Of a stretch of 64,000 nucleotides of DNA, positions 21,601 through 31,746 are shown piece by piece. The notes beneath the pieces are model-generated. The model saw only the letters and a list, made by a program, of their open reading frames with translations, ran no database searches and was not told the DNA's origin. Origin of the DNA: Ambrosia x helenae (lineage: Eukaryota; Streptophyta; Magnoliopsida; Asterales; Asteraceae); assembly GCA_030844895.1 (NCBI GenBank), contig JAUTDX010007113.1:310001-374000 (forward strand). The letters are read 5' to 3'. Every line of letters begins with the position of its first letter. The first letter of the stretch is position 1. A program made the position numbers and the translations under genes.

Positions 21601-21956
21601 TGGTACTACTTGAGGGAAGCTCAATAGTCCATTCAGATTTTGACATTGAGGAGAAACCTCTGTTAACACAGTTCAGGGATCCTTCCACTTTTGCTTATCA
21701 AATACAAAAGACAATCACAGAAAAGCTGCATACCAAAGTAGTGACTGAACACCATCTCCCAACTGTTCAGATGCCTGGTATGCAACAACATCAACAGGGA
21801 AGAGAATCCCACCTGAGGCTATCTGAAACTGAAGACATCCAGCACTCAGGACCATCAACCAAGGGACAAGTCTGGTTCCCTATTCTTCTGACTTTAACAA
21901 GTCAAAGATACCTATCATCAGATGGTCACTTACTGATAACAACTCAGTACTGTTGA
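18651..21956 (+). CDS. Third ORF of SIRE-type element, function unknown
   Basis: 1101 residues from ATGGCTCTAG. The N-terminal ~230 residues form a conserved-looking domain with LTLNPPIHTETLNEFW (41-55), GYQGTLSHATIFKKYF, KLLFHYIIMCLS and, near 190-202, KKFLLYPRFIMQC. Proteins of this type occur widely in Asteraceae databases, some misleadingly labelled synaptobrevin/longin-like. Residues ~240-610 are low-complexity, Pro/Thr/Glu-rich. Coiled-coil-like charged segments follow (about 640-720 and 810-960). I see no signal peptide or clear membrane helix, so I would not call it an envelope protein. The last ~25 residues appear to be out of frame (see the entry at 21953). It may have a structural or accessory role in particles. 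Confidence 0.8.
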   Translation: MALVLKQGHNQRAFLEKQEGWSQYDEIIDLVVKSQYFTALTLNPPIHTETLNEFWENAETVTMGGEVISLNSKIKGKQLTITPATLATRLGLDDVAAPDHVANKDIHLTMTECGYQGTLSHATIFKKYFEPKYKLLFHYIIMCLSPKTGSYDQMPSTFQPIFHSIVNETKFRASKLFFHELVLHHNNTKKKFLLYPRFIMQCIIGELGNEVLVGKISTLNPLTSQAYSRLNKPAAWPEDDQGEQQQVPLKPTSSTPTPPKAKKPKPTKTVTHQPKRKAVQEVEMPEHALEHSALQIVETETPSQSHPSQTPPRAPISVHFKRKRLRKTYQTHSSFETAEQQPIAQTTEPSPQISEQEAIEIAKLLSGLRENVPSDHVSPHQPQQTGDITTTLDMDVDIISPIPRDEGGPESLSPNLETLGASEAATTQLPPSGGSEDRSNIAKTSDVATTDEGLMPEVGNPQYQETEVHERTELGSAHDLTETVLTEGNIRDTDDSINLDDVSKTTTTELTALSEGPAAKVSRLKRPVTSAQVKVHSIPKTPRVASSVQHEDLPKTPPSQQMPTQFPGQTSIDLNQLCSPEGPLYHMMNTLIRNHFQTYTADLELSIKNQFGVIKTKMNDLSNKIDYNSQQIAHLQGHFSQPSASRVRIDESKKGEKIREPKESFQARVKARVALLERDQKDQARKEKLAKQFGVSIEEIEAAEKEDETQSSDDSLRCNEETSDDQTSDEESESTEDNPSVADKPSAVVSTSEVNTSQPQTTEPSRTTAPTQPTSDPIRPTSVTTMTVLNPSPISHSAELLEKSLIAANKKAREDQIWKSLEERDDLDLSHEEKLQAYAAELQRQASLDEIAEQDKRQQLVSYITKNSKTKAFTLKGLSMQELTRRAQLLADKMATSKDGKAKRAQIIEELVAEGYGSKASVSRWKEERLMDTYRKYLAAKAANPEKFQTADPSRSVVRTSGASRRSAAQKKKAEDNVKTDFKMVLLEGSSIVHSDFDIEEKPLLTQFRDPSTFAYQIQKTITEKLHTKVVTEHHLPTVQMPGMQQHQQGRESHLRLSETEDIQHSGPSTKGQVWFPILLTLTSQRYLSSDGHLLITTQYC

Positions 21957-22147
21957 CAAGAAGAGACTTCTCAAGCAGGGCTTACAAGAAGATCAGTGAT
22001 CTGAAGAAACTGTCAACACAAGACCTGCTCACAATTCAACATCTAGAACCACAGAGAGGATCTCTGTCTGATGATCTGTACAACCAGCTCAAGAACACCA
22101 TGTACAAAGAGATATGGAAGATTGTTCAAGACAGAAGAAACACATAA
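21953..22147 (+). pseudogene. Out-of-frame C-terminal extension of the third ORF
   Basis: A 64-codon frame overlaps the end of the third ORF and continues to 22147, with codon use and composition like the upstream protein (Lys/Leu-rich, ISDLKKLSTQDLL). The same frame is open for some distance upstream of 21953. This suggests a one-base shift somewhere around 21.87-21.95 kb that truncated the ancestral product. Sequencing error is the alternative. Confidence 0.6.
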
Positions 22148-22178
22148 GGAATTAGTAAGGTTTTGGCTTCATCAATCC

Positions 22179-22187
22179 AGGGGGAGA
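22179..22187 (+). other. Polypurine tract of copia element
   Basis: AGGGGGAGA ends one base before the 3' LTR, where plus-strand DNA synthesis would be primed. Confidence 0.85.
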
Positions 22188-22188
22188 T

Positions 22189-22906
22189 TGTTAGGACAAA
22201 GAGGATTGGTGAAACCACTTTTGTAAACCTTAGTCTAATTCACTTCTGTCATTTTTGGCTAAGTATAGAAGTACTGAATAGAAGACAAGAAACTGCTGAT
22301 TAGAAGATATGAAGAAGTGCTGAAGTTGCAGAAGTTCTGAAGTCCAAACCAGACAAGTTCACTTCAGAAGTACTGAAGACAAAACTACTCTTCAGTAGTT
22401 GTCCTTCATCAGCACTTAGCAGAAGATATTTGCCACCGCCCTTTTGCATCAGTAGTTTGTTGTTTAATATTACTTTTAGCTTTATTTGTTTCTTTCAATG
22501 TTGCAACTTGTGCAACTTGTAACTGGAGTTTCTGTACTTGCTTTTCAGGCAAGATACATGCATGTAATCGTCTATAAATAGAAGGCTTCAACCTTCTATT
22601 TTAGACATTGATTTTTAACAGAAAATCCTTCAAACACTCTCATTGTTATATTCCATTTCTGTATTTATTGTGAATCTCTCTAAGTATCTAATTCTCATTT
22701 ACAACTTAGATTCATAATAAATACTTTGTCATTTATTTAGTTTCAAACATCAAGGGGGAGTTATAACTCTGCCTTTGCATAAAAAGTGTTGCTTTAACTT
22801 ATAACATTCCGCTGTGCTTATAATCTGATTTACAAGGACTTGCTAAACACTTAAGTGTCAAGATAGCAAGTTCTTACTTAGCAAACAAGAGCAAACTGAT
22901 CCAACA
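22189..22906 (+). repeat. 3' LTR of copia element
   Basis: 718 bp, matching the 5' LTR except for one base noticed in the GAATCTC(C/T)CTAAG context. Followed by AATAC. Confidence 0.95.
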
Positions 22907-22911
22907 AATAC
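22907..22911. repeat. Right 5-bp TSD of copia element
   Basis: AATAC, identical to 11091-11095. Confidence 0.9.
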
Positions 22912-24106
22912 ATTTCCAAAGCATAAAGATAACAACTTATGCAAGATTTCACCATATCCTTGTATGGTTCAAACCTAAGGTCAAAACTCACTTAACATAG
23001 GCATACAACAATCTAATTAGCGCATGAATCAAGCATAGCCTTATGCATTATCACAAATTACCGTTCTTTTAGTGTCTATCAACATCTAGAAACCTTTATC
23101 CATTCTTGATTCACGTTTTCACATAAACCCCAGTTTCACCGTTTTCTTCACAAGAGTGATTTAGATGCAATAAAAGAGTTCTAATGTTACCTTGTGATGA
23201 TTAGAACACCAATTTAGCCAGAATTTCATCATACATTGGCAAGAACCCTTGACTATTTGCAGATTTGGGGCTGAATTGTATGAAGCTTCTTGTGTGTGTG
23301 TGTTGTTGAAGGTGTTTTGGTCGATCCAAAACACTAATCAATATCCAAGTTTTGTTTGTTTTTTTTTTTATAAATCTCATATCTCTACTTTGCACACATG
23401 ACACACTAGGTCCCTCAAGTCTAGTCTCAAGCTTGCATTAGATTAAAACATTAGCTAGATAAATCCCTTGTAAGACCATATGAAGTGGGAGGGGGAAATT
23501 TAAGGCCCCCCCCCTCTGTAATTGGTCCACGTGACAGCTGAGTCATCATGGGGTGTTAATTCAAAATGGGGTGTAGTGGGAGGGAGAAAAATGGGGCGCT
23601 AATTATATTTATAAAAAAAAGCCCTAACTGACTTCGTCTTCATCACCACCACCATTCACCTACCTCTCTCACACACCCACCACCACCACCACCACCTTCT
23701 TCCTTTCTTCTTCTTCATCATCTCTCACACACCACCCACCACCCACCACCACTCTTCTTCTTCTTCTTCTTCTCCTCTCTCTTTACAGATCTGGCCTCCA
23801 CACTCCTGCAACAATATTTAAGACCACGTGGAAGAATTTTATTGGAGGGGCAAATTTCAATCGAGCGTTATAAACATAACGCCTGCCCCAACTTTGAACA
23901 CATAGCGCCCCCTGTAGCGGTGCGGGGGGGGGGGGCGCGAATTTGAAGAAAACGCCCTAAATTGCGCTCCACTACACATGGTCTAATGGGTTTAGCCCCG
24001 TTGTTATCCGTTGATTAAACACCCACCATATTATTAAATTCGCTTTGTTATTTATTAATCACACCTAATGACGTATTTAAACGAGACAAAATTTCGGGGT
24101 GTTACA
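22912..24106 (-). mobile_element. Gypsy-type solo LTR, second part
   Basis: Continuation of 8986-11095 after the copia insertion. The right end reads GGGGTGTTACA, i.e. TGTAACACCCC on the minus strand, followed by the TSD AAACC. It contains a nested Harbinger MITE at 23474-23983. No ORF of note. Confidence 0.7.
23474..23983. mobile_element. Tourist/Harbinger-type MITE, 510 bp
   Basis: The left end is GACCATATGAAGTGGGAG and the reverse complement of the right end is GACCATGTGTAGTGGAGC. TAA flanks both sides (23471-23473 and 23984-23986), the TWA-type TSD of PIF/Harbinger. The interior is GC- and CTT-rich, with a G-run near 23926-23936. Non-coding. Confidence 0.75.
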
Positions 24107-24111
24107 AAACC

Positions 24112-24567
24112 AAAGCAAACCAAACCTTGCTCCTACCCTATACACACAGGCCAAACCCCCATCGATCCCAACTCCCAACCCACCATCTCCACCTCATCGT
24201 TTTGTTTGTTGGATTGTAGGTTTGCATCATCATTATATCCAATATATGTTTTCATTTTGTGAGCCTCTTCTATGATTATAACAATGAGAAGAAAACGTAG
24301 ATGGGAACAGAAGCACAAAATTATTTATTGGAAGAAATATCTGAGTGAAACAGAACCTAATGCTAATGCCCTCCAAGTTTTTTCCGTTTTTTCAGATTAT
24401 TATAAGTTTGGTTTGTTCAAAATGAATTAAAAAAAATATAATCCAAATTACAAGCAGACTTGTGCAAAAAACAAATAAATAATCTATATATGTAGTTATT
24501 TACAATATGTATGCATATATATATTTCGAATTTTGTTATTTGAATAAGATTGGTACCAAACCCATCT
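24112..24567. other. Intergenic AT-rich sequence
   Basis: No element ends or domains recognised. A short frame near 24283-24430 starts MRRKRRWEQKHKI but stops after about 50 codons and matches nothing I know. Confidence 0.5.
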
Positions 24568-24895
24568 TATGGTTGAGTGGTAAGCCAAGTGATGGTTAGA
24601 GCCTACCCTTATAGAAGGGACAAGTTCGAATCCTGATGGCAACCCCTGTTTTCTATTACCGTGCAGTTACTCCAGAGAGGCTTACCTTTTTTTGGAGGAT
24701 GCAACATCTGTCAAGTGGCAGGTGGCGGGAAATTTTCCGAGGGGAGCCTTATGCCTACCACCACCTCAGCGTGAAACCGGTTCAGACAACATAGTCTGGG
24801 GGTGTGAGTGAGAGCAGGACCTGCAAGAGCGGGTGTGAAGTACTCTGCCACCTCCGAATGAGACCTTCACCTTCCAAAAAATAAAAACAAAATAA
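24568..24895 (+). mobile_element. tRNA-derived SINE, ~325 bp
   Basis: The head has A-box-like TGGTTGAGTGGTAAG and B-box ACAAGTTCGAATCC, the internal Pol III promoter order of a tRNA-derived SINE. The body contains CCGGTTCAGACAACATAGTC, a block also seen in the minus-strand SINE at 59940-60201. It ends in an A-rich tail AAAAAATAAAAACAAAATAA. A short flanking repeat (ACCAAA) is possible but not decisive. Confidence 0.75.
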
Positions 24896-25046
24896 AAACC
24901 AAATTGTTTTTGGTTGTATTGAGAGTGATTAAGATAGGCCACCAACTACTAAGTAGTTTATTTAATAAAACATGTGTAAGTTAAATCTTTATTTTATTAA
25001 TAGATCGGAAATTTAGATCGTAAATCTGCGCTGTTGGTGTAATGGT

Positions 25047-25054
25047 GTTGATCT
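25047..25054. repeat. Left 8-bp TSD of hAT MITE
   Basis: GTTGATCT, repeated at 25439-25446. Confidence 0.8.
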
Positions 25055-25438
25055 CATAGTTGTCAAAAGCGCGCTTAGGCGTGCGCCTAGGCGCGCCTAG
25101 GCTCAAGGCACACCAAGTGCGCTTCGCCCTGTGAGGCGTGCGCCTAGGCACTGAGGCGCACTATCAGGGCTGTTTTCAGGCTGATTTTCGGCCAAATTCA
25201 AGCTAAAAGTTGCATAAACCTCTAAAACATCCTAAAGGAGTCATGAACAAGTCATAAACAACCCTAAAACATCCTAAAGTGGCTCTAAACAAGCTTAAAA
25301 CATCTCTAAAATCCCTAAAAAATGTATTTTATACTATACGCCTAATTATAAAAAGCCCTCGTTTTTTATGCGCCTTACGCCTAGGCTCCGGGCTCGGCCT
25401 GTGCGCCTTAAGTGCGCCTAGGCGCTTTGACAACTATA
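25055..25438. mobile_element. hAT-type MITE, 384 bp, CGCCTAGGCG-rich
   Basis: The ends are CATAGTTGTCAAAAGCGC and, inverted, TATAGTTGTCAAAGCGC, flanked by an 8-bp duplication. Subterminal regions are packed with GCGCCTAGGCGC-like palindromes, while the middle is plain AT-rich. Non-coding. Eight-base TSDs are typical of hAT elements. Confidence 0.85.
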
Positions 25439-25446
25439 GTTGATCT

Positions 25447-25753
25447 TCATTTTTCTACTCCTAACGATTAGATCCATGGTCGGCTTTAGTTCGCGGTTTC
25501 TTATTCTATTATTGGTTTTATTTTTCATCTTTCGTCTTTTTGTTCGTGTCTGTTTGTTTAGTTGCTTTTTTTATTGTTGTATCTTTAAATCCTAATGACA
25601 CCAACGATTTTCACGTTACATTACCTACTATAGATTGAATATTTATCTTTTTTTTTTATTAAACTATAGGTCTATAGTAAATTATCTTTCCTCATACTTC
25701 TAAATTAAAAACTTTGTTAGAGGCACAAACTCTAATTAGCAAAATATAAGATA
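25447..25753. other. Intergenic, nothing recognised
   Basis: T-rich sequence between the MITE and the Helitron 3' end. No element termini or coding potential seen. Confidence 0.5.
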
Positions 25754-26696
25754 CTAGTTTATACCTCGGGAGCATCCCGGTGCTTCCAGGGTTGACAAAT
25801 CTAATACGACGTGATAAAATGTCAGTTGAAAAATCTTAATTTATAGTAATAATATCCACTCACGTCAAGAGCTTTATTTGATTTGTTACATGCATCAAAC
25901 AAATACGATTAACAACTAAGGTGAAGAAACATACAACCGTTAACACACTACAAATTGACACAACTGAAATAAACAACTATTATAAAAACCAAAAGGATCA
26001 TCTACTGGATTGATTTCGTATATCTTCTTTCTGTATTACAGAGCACAAATGTCAGCCGTCAAACGTTGACAACGCCAAAAATCACAGCCATTGTTCCAAG
26101 AGTAGCCTACATTGCAAAATAACATATTTGTTTATCTAAGTCTTGTCGAATGATTGATAATTAAGGAAAGGAATATTGTCCGTTGAAAGCTATAGGTAAC
26201 CAATTCAAACAGACTGAACATTCCAAACGGAAGAAAGACAGTCGATTTAAGATTTATACAGTTCAGTTCATGACTCGATTTTGACAGTATACAGGGAAAA
26301 AGATGAATCAGCGAGAAGAAGCAACATATGTGAAACAAATAAGTAATCCAATAAACTATTATGAGATGTTAGTAATAAGATACCGCAATTGTGAATTAAC
26401 CTTGACTGATGATATGTGCTTGTTGCTATGTCTGCCACTTTTTTCATCTATGAACAAAGAAATGTAAAGAGTAAAATAGATGTTAATTATCATATGTTCA
26501 TCACTTGATCATACAATTACCGTTAAGATCATAATATACCATGTCCCACAATTGGCTCAAATATAAAAAAATGTGTATCTAAATGGAGAGAAGATGAAGG
26601 TTTAGATAGGAGTGAGTTAATAGTAGCACTATTGGAAGAACCGAATAAGTCAACATTTATGAGATGGAAAGCAAAGATTTTTAGTTGATTGTTACC

Positions 26697-27050
26697 TGTT
26701 TTTAAAAGCGCGCCTCATGTGTGCTTAAGCGCGAGGCGACCTGAGGTGCGGATCCATGCGCCTTATGTCACATAACGCGTGCAGTGTACAAAAAGCGCAA
26801 GAGAAGCGCGCTTTTTTGGAAAAAAAATCCCCTGAGGCACACACTTTTGTATACGAGGTGTTTTGTGCTTCAAAGTGTTATACATGTAGCTACAAAAGTT
26901 TTGCATTTAAGTTAAATCATATATAAACCTTATTTATATCTATATTTTGGGTAACGGATGCTAAAACATATAGGATATATAAAAAATTATATGATAGTCT
27001 TGCGCCTCGCGTACGGAAGGTCCACCGCTTTTGCGCTAAAAATTGTCTTT
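26697..27050. repeat. Degraded GCGC-rich MITE-like element
   Basis: Both edges carry AAAAGCGC/AGCGCAAAAGC-like inverted words, and the interior has CGCGAGGCG and GCGCCTCGCG. Style resembles the hAT MITE at 25055, but no clean TSD could be found. Confidence 0.4.
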
Positions 27051-27224
27051 CCGAAAAAATGGGCATATTGTCTAGAAAGAATATCAAGAACATGGCACAA
27101 AAATTACCTACGTTATGATTCCAAAGGGAAGGTGTAACCTGTAGGTTATGAAGAAGGGACTGCAGCAGTTGCTTCGGTAAATTTGTTTCTTTTAATCTTC
27201 TTCTTACCTATCATCAACCACCTA

Positions 27225-27440
27225 AAACTGTGTGTTGTGGTGCGCGAGCGAGTGGGCGCGACCACCTTGAAACCATCGCTCTAGCAATCGCTCGTGTGGG
27301 GGTGTTATGGCTCGCTCATGACCATCGCTCGCGTCCCACACAAAATCCAAGACAATAGCGTCGTAACCGTGGTCGCTTGTGATCCCAGTGACTTGCTCGC
27401 GAGGGCCTTAGCGTGGGTTGTTGTGGTGTTCGCGTATCCA
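27225..27440. repeat. GC-rich repeat with CGCTCGCG words
   Basis: Begins CTGTGTGTTGT and is rich in GCGCGAGCGAG, CGCTCGTG and CTCGCGAG. A related inverted copy beginning (minus strand) CTGTGTGTTGTAGG lies at 32040-32165. Boundaries uncertain. Confidence 0.4.
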
Positions 27441-28141
27441 CAACGAACATCCTAAGAATCATAATAATCATGATCAATGTCAATAGATTTAGAATAGTTG
27501 TCTATGATAACAAAAACAATATTCGAACTAATACAACATAAAGAAACTATGTTGGTGATGAGGCATTACGACACAAGACATAAAGAAAATATATATTAAA
27601 ATCATCATCCCTACATGAGGAAGCATTTCTTTTTGAAAAATATCACGGTAAAAACTTATTTTTTGTTCTTTCACTGTTAAAAAATGAAAGCTTTACACAA
27701 GACTTCAAATATTAATTTGCAACTCCCAATGTTATACCAGATTTTAATTAAGCATTTAAACAAATACATACATCTGCATCATGTAACATCTTCAATCATA
27801 TAAACATATCAGATCATAATTTGATTGCCCAAATGTTCCATTGTAGCTCTCAGTTAAACATAACATAATCAAGCCATCACATCTACTACATTCTAAACAC
27901 ATAAACTAAATTAAATTAAAAAAAAAATACAGCTACTACAATTGTAACGCCTAAGTGATTACACAAACATCTAACATGCAAAACCCAAATAAAAATCACT
28001 ACTTTACATATCCAAAAGCACCAAGCACAGATTACAACAATCCTTTCACTCTGTTACTAAGTTCTTTCAAGCTTTATCAACATTCTTGCTTCGTTTCGTT
28101 ATCAATCGATAAATCAATCACAATATAATTATTTAAATAAT

Positions 28142-29890
28142 TGATGTGCTAAAAGTGGTTTAGTAATAACTAACTAAATTAACCTAAACTAGACACTCTA
28201 AGTTTTAAATTATAACCTAAGACTCTCTAAACCTAAACCACACAACCGGCAAGTGTACCGGTCAGTGCAGTACAGCTAAAGTAAGTCCGAGTATCGAACC
28301 CACGAGACTCTACTAGAAAACGTAAACTAGACTCGACTACTTATCTACAGACTGACTTAAAATATGTTTTGTTTCTTAAAGGGGGGATTTCTAATAAAAC
28401 TACTGCAAATAAATAAATAAAACTAAAATAACTAAAGACACAAACTAGAAATTGCAACTGGGATCAGATGATGGGAAGGCACTACCTAGGCTAGAATCCT
28501 ACACATGAATGATAAAGCTTCTAATGGCTATGGAACTGGTGTGGAACCGGGATCTTAAAATACTAAACATCAAGAATAGACTAGACACCCTCGACCCTTC
28601 TCAAGGGGAAACCCTAGAATACTGTTGTGCTGTTAAACCACCGGTTGAGAGGTTACCCTCACAGGCTTACCTACTCGAATCTTAAAGTACCCGCTTGACA
28701 GTCTACCTCACAGCGTGAAAGTCACAATACACCCGAAAGTGCAAGGGGTAACTACAATATTTCTCATAAGACTTAGCCTACAAGGAATGCTAGGGAAACT
28801 AGGAAGATCTTCTTACAAAGCCTCTAGAACTAGCAATTTAACACCCTAGACAGACCAACAATCTCGCACCTTACAGCTATTGAGAATTGGTAGAAACACT
28901 TAGAATTACCTAACTAACAATTATAACTCCTATGGATAACCTGCAAAATTAACCATAAACTAGTTGCTAACACCCAGTCCGCAACCTAACCCGCATTCAT
29001 ACATGAAAGACATTCACAAAAACGCAAGTGGAGTTTATAAAAATTAATTAAACAAAACTAAATACGCATACACACCAAACCAGAAAATAAAGAATTCTTT
29101 ACTTTAAAATTCACCCACAACCAAAAATTCCAAAACCAAAAGAAAATAAATCATTCTAGTGCAATCATCTTTAACCTAGGTAGCGTCAAGGTTTAGCCAA
29201 TAAAAGTCATGATAAAATCAAAACAATGGAAACTAAACATATTAAGGTGTTCACAACGGGTTAGAATAGATAAATAATAAATACTTGAATTGAACCGACA
29301 CGTGCTCGTACCTAGGCTTCAACCTTGACCTCCTTCACTTTATTCTTTTTTCGATCTCCTTCTCAATAATATTTGTCGATGCCTTCCTCCAAGATATTGT
29401 GCGGCGCTGAATCCTCAAAAATAATATTCCCTCTTAATATGCGCAGCAGCCTCTTGATAATATATATTCTTTTCGATGGCTTCCTCCAATCATAATTATA
29501 TTGATGATGCTTTTAAACTAGATAACGTTTTGCCCCATATTTTCTTGGGCTTTTTTTTTTTTTACGTGAGCTTCACTCCAAAGTCACCCTTTTATTTTTA
29601 TTTTATTACTATTATCATTATATATAATATTATAACCCCGTGCTCTTGACTCGGGTGTTCATTAACTTGATAAAGTTGTCCGTTTACGCTCTAACGTCCA
29701 TTTGAACACCTACTAAAATACAAAATAAATAAATAAGCGCTAAAACTGACTCAAAACTAATAAAAATCTATAAACACCTATACTAAATAAAATAAACCGG
29801 TACAAGCCTAAAACTAATAAAAGTAAATTTAAACGACTCAAAAACTATATAAATTTTACACTAGAGATAGATGTATTTTACAATACATCA
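28142..29890. mobile_element. Solo LTR, 1749 bp, inside the Helitron
   Basis: Starts TGATGTGCTAAAAGTGG and ends TTTTACAATACATCA, so the termini TGATGT/ACATCA are inverted. Both sides carry ATAAT (28137-28141 and 29891-29895). It contains GTCCGAGTATCGAACCCACG, a word I associate with Ogre/Tat-lineage gypsy LTRs. No internal domain, PBS or coding sequence, hence solo. Orientation not resolved. Confidence 0.75.
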
Positions 29891-30576
29891 ATAATGAAAT
29901 CAATTCAATACAATAGAATACTGTGAATTAATCAATCAATAAATCAATCACAATTCTGAAGAACCTGATTCTTAGGGCATATTATTACTGTTAACACGAA
30001 TTTTGGCTGATTTCGACACATTTGTTTCCCTGTGACCGTAGAAGCGGAGATAGAGATAGGCATAGGAAGATGATAACCTAAACTAACAATAAACCCTAAA
30101 TTAATAACATCAAATAACAAATAATCACAGCCCTCATTTTAAAACAAATCGAAGATGAACCTTTAATAATAATAAACCCTAAATTATTAACATCAATTAA
30201 CAAATAATCATAATACATATACCGTATTCAGTGGATGGTTTTAGTGTTTCATACCGTTTTATTGTGTGATCAAATCGAAGAACAATTGTGAAAAGATGAA
30301 CGGATCTTGTAAAAGTATTAATGGAGTTAGGTGGGGTTTGGAGGAGAAAGGAGAGTCACGATATGTTCCTGGTTGTTTTTTTATTTTTTTTATAACTTAT
30401 ATACCCTTTGACACCTAGGATGACACATGGCACACTCAAGGGGGAGAATGCTCCTTGAGTGCCATGTCATAAAAAAGGCTTTGGTTTATTATAGTTATAG
30501 ATATAGATGTTTTAATAAGTGTTTGTTGATGTCAGTGTTGTCGATTAATTCAAGTTATGAGCCAAGGAACTGAAGC

Positions 30577-30741
30577 CAGGGCGGACCTATTGTATAATTA
30601 GGTGTCGCGTCCGTTGCTTCACAACTTCGCGCGTGTAGTGAAAAATTTGGGTTTCTTTTATGAAATTTGAAAAACGTTTGCTACTAAAATGAAAAAAATG
30701 AAAAACGCTACTACTGAAATTCATTTATAGATCCGCCACTG
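30577..30741. mobile_element. hAT-type MITE, 165 bp
   Basis: The left end is CAGGGCGGACCTAT and the inverted right end CAGTGGCGGATCTAT. The 8-bp TSD ACTGAAGC lies at 30569-30576 and 30742-30749. Non-coding. Confidence 0.8.
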
Positions 30742-30749
30742 ACTGAAGC

Positions 30750-31240
30750 ATGATGAATACAAAGCACATGGGTTTAGACGTTGAGGGGACGTGATGTGAT
30801 AAATCTTGAAAAGGTGGACGAGTATATTTGATAAGCTAGATTATATTCCGAATGCTTTCTGTGATAGACAAATCTAATATAAAACGTTAAAATATGTGTT
30901 ATAATGTAACATATAAATTAATGTACTACAATATGAGAAAACAAGAAGTTTAATCATGTGAAGAAAAATGAAATGTATATTAAAAAGAAAATGTACGTTT
31001 GGATGATGAGCAGAGCCAGAAGCAACCATTGCAGGCCGTGATTGAGACTATGTGTTGTGACTCAAGGTAAGCACAAATATTATCCTACCATTTCACGTCA
31101 CCTAGACGCTGACATGGCAATGGATAAAGCTTGAGCTCACTCACTTGACCCTGTTGTACTCAAGGTGAGTGATGACTTTATCGATTTTTTTAACATTAGT
31201 AAACAAAATAAAAAACATTACATTACATAAAATTAAAAAC
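30750..31240. other. Intergenic, nothing recognised
   Basis: AT-rich DNA. The GC-richer part at 31010-31180 has imperfect internal repeats of ACTCAAGGT, without ORF or element ends. Confidence 0.5.
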
Positions 31241-31248
31241 ACTACAAC

Positions 31249-31738
31249 TAGGGGTGCAAACGAGCCGAGCAGCTCGCGAGCTACTCGAGCTCGGCTAGGT
31301 AAAAAGCTCGAAACGAGCTGAGCCTTATCGAGCTCGAGCTGAGCTTGAGCCTAAAACAAAGCTCGTTTATTTATCGAGCTCGAGCTCGAGCCTGACATGT
31401 GAAGCTCGTTAGGCTCGTCGAGCCTTATCGAGCCTAGGGTAATATTAGTTTTTTTAATATTTAATGATATTTAGCACCCATTTAAAGTTGTTCAGTAAAC
31501 GAGCCCCAAGCTCGTGCTTCACTTATCGAGCTCACGAGCCTAAACGAACTGTTATGTATATTATTGTTGTTTAACATATTAGCTAATAAATAATAAACGA
31601 GTCGAGCCCGAGCCGAGCTCGAGCTTGAGAAATTACAAACGAGCCGAGCTCGAGCTTTGAAAACAAAGCTCAAATCGAGCTGAGCTCGAGTTCGAGCCTG
31701 GTCGAGCTCGAGTTCGGCTCGACTCGTTTGCACCCCTA
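31249..31738. mobile_element. hAT-type MITE, 490 bp, GAGCTCGAGC-rich
   Basis: Ends are TAGGGGTGCAAACGAG and its near-perfect inverse. The TSD ACTACAAC is at 31241-31248 and 31739-31746. The body is dominated by CGAGCTCGAGC palindromes. A minus-strand 83-codon ORF here is a compositional artefact. A truncated relative lies at 52410-52790. Confidence 0.85.
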
Positions 31739-31746
31739 ACTACAAC

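Larger units (their letters stand above)
11096..22906 (+). mobile_element. SIRE-type Ty1/copia retrotransposon, complete, 11.8 kb
   Basis: Two 718-bp LTRs, a 5-bp TSD (AATAC), a methionine-tRNA-type primer-binding site, a polypurine tract, gag, pol with domain order protease-integrase-reverse transcriptase-RNase H, and an extra long ORF between pol and the 3' LTR. Integrase preceding reverse transcriptase places it in Ty1/copia. The large size, long gag and third ORF match the SIRE/Maximus lineage. Comparing the LTRs by eye I found one substitution (11586 C versus 22679 T, approximate positions), so the insertion is recent. It sits in a gypsy-type solo LTR. The core domains look intact, but the third ORF has a frame change near its 3' end. 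Confidence 0.93.
25754..30507 (-). mobile_element. Probable non-autonomous Helitron, 4.75 kb with nested insertions
   Basis: On the minus strand the 3' end has a CGGGA-TGC-TCCCG hairpin, a short spacer, and terminal CTAG followed by T. The 5' end starts TCTATATCTATAACTATA after an A. This matches the A/TC...CTAG/T rule of plant Helitrons. No Rep/helicase is seen. Nested inside are a 1.75 kb solo LTR (28142-29890), a GCGC-rich element (26697-27050) and a GC-rich repeat (27225-27440). ORFs are short and featureless. Confidence 0.6.

Noticed and set aside
18651..21956. Envelope protein or true synaptobrevin/longin protein
   Set aside because: No signal peptide or membrane segment was visible, and the longin label used for similar proteins seems to be an annotation artefact.
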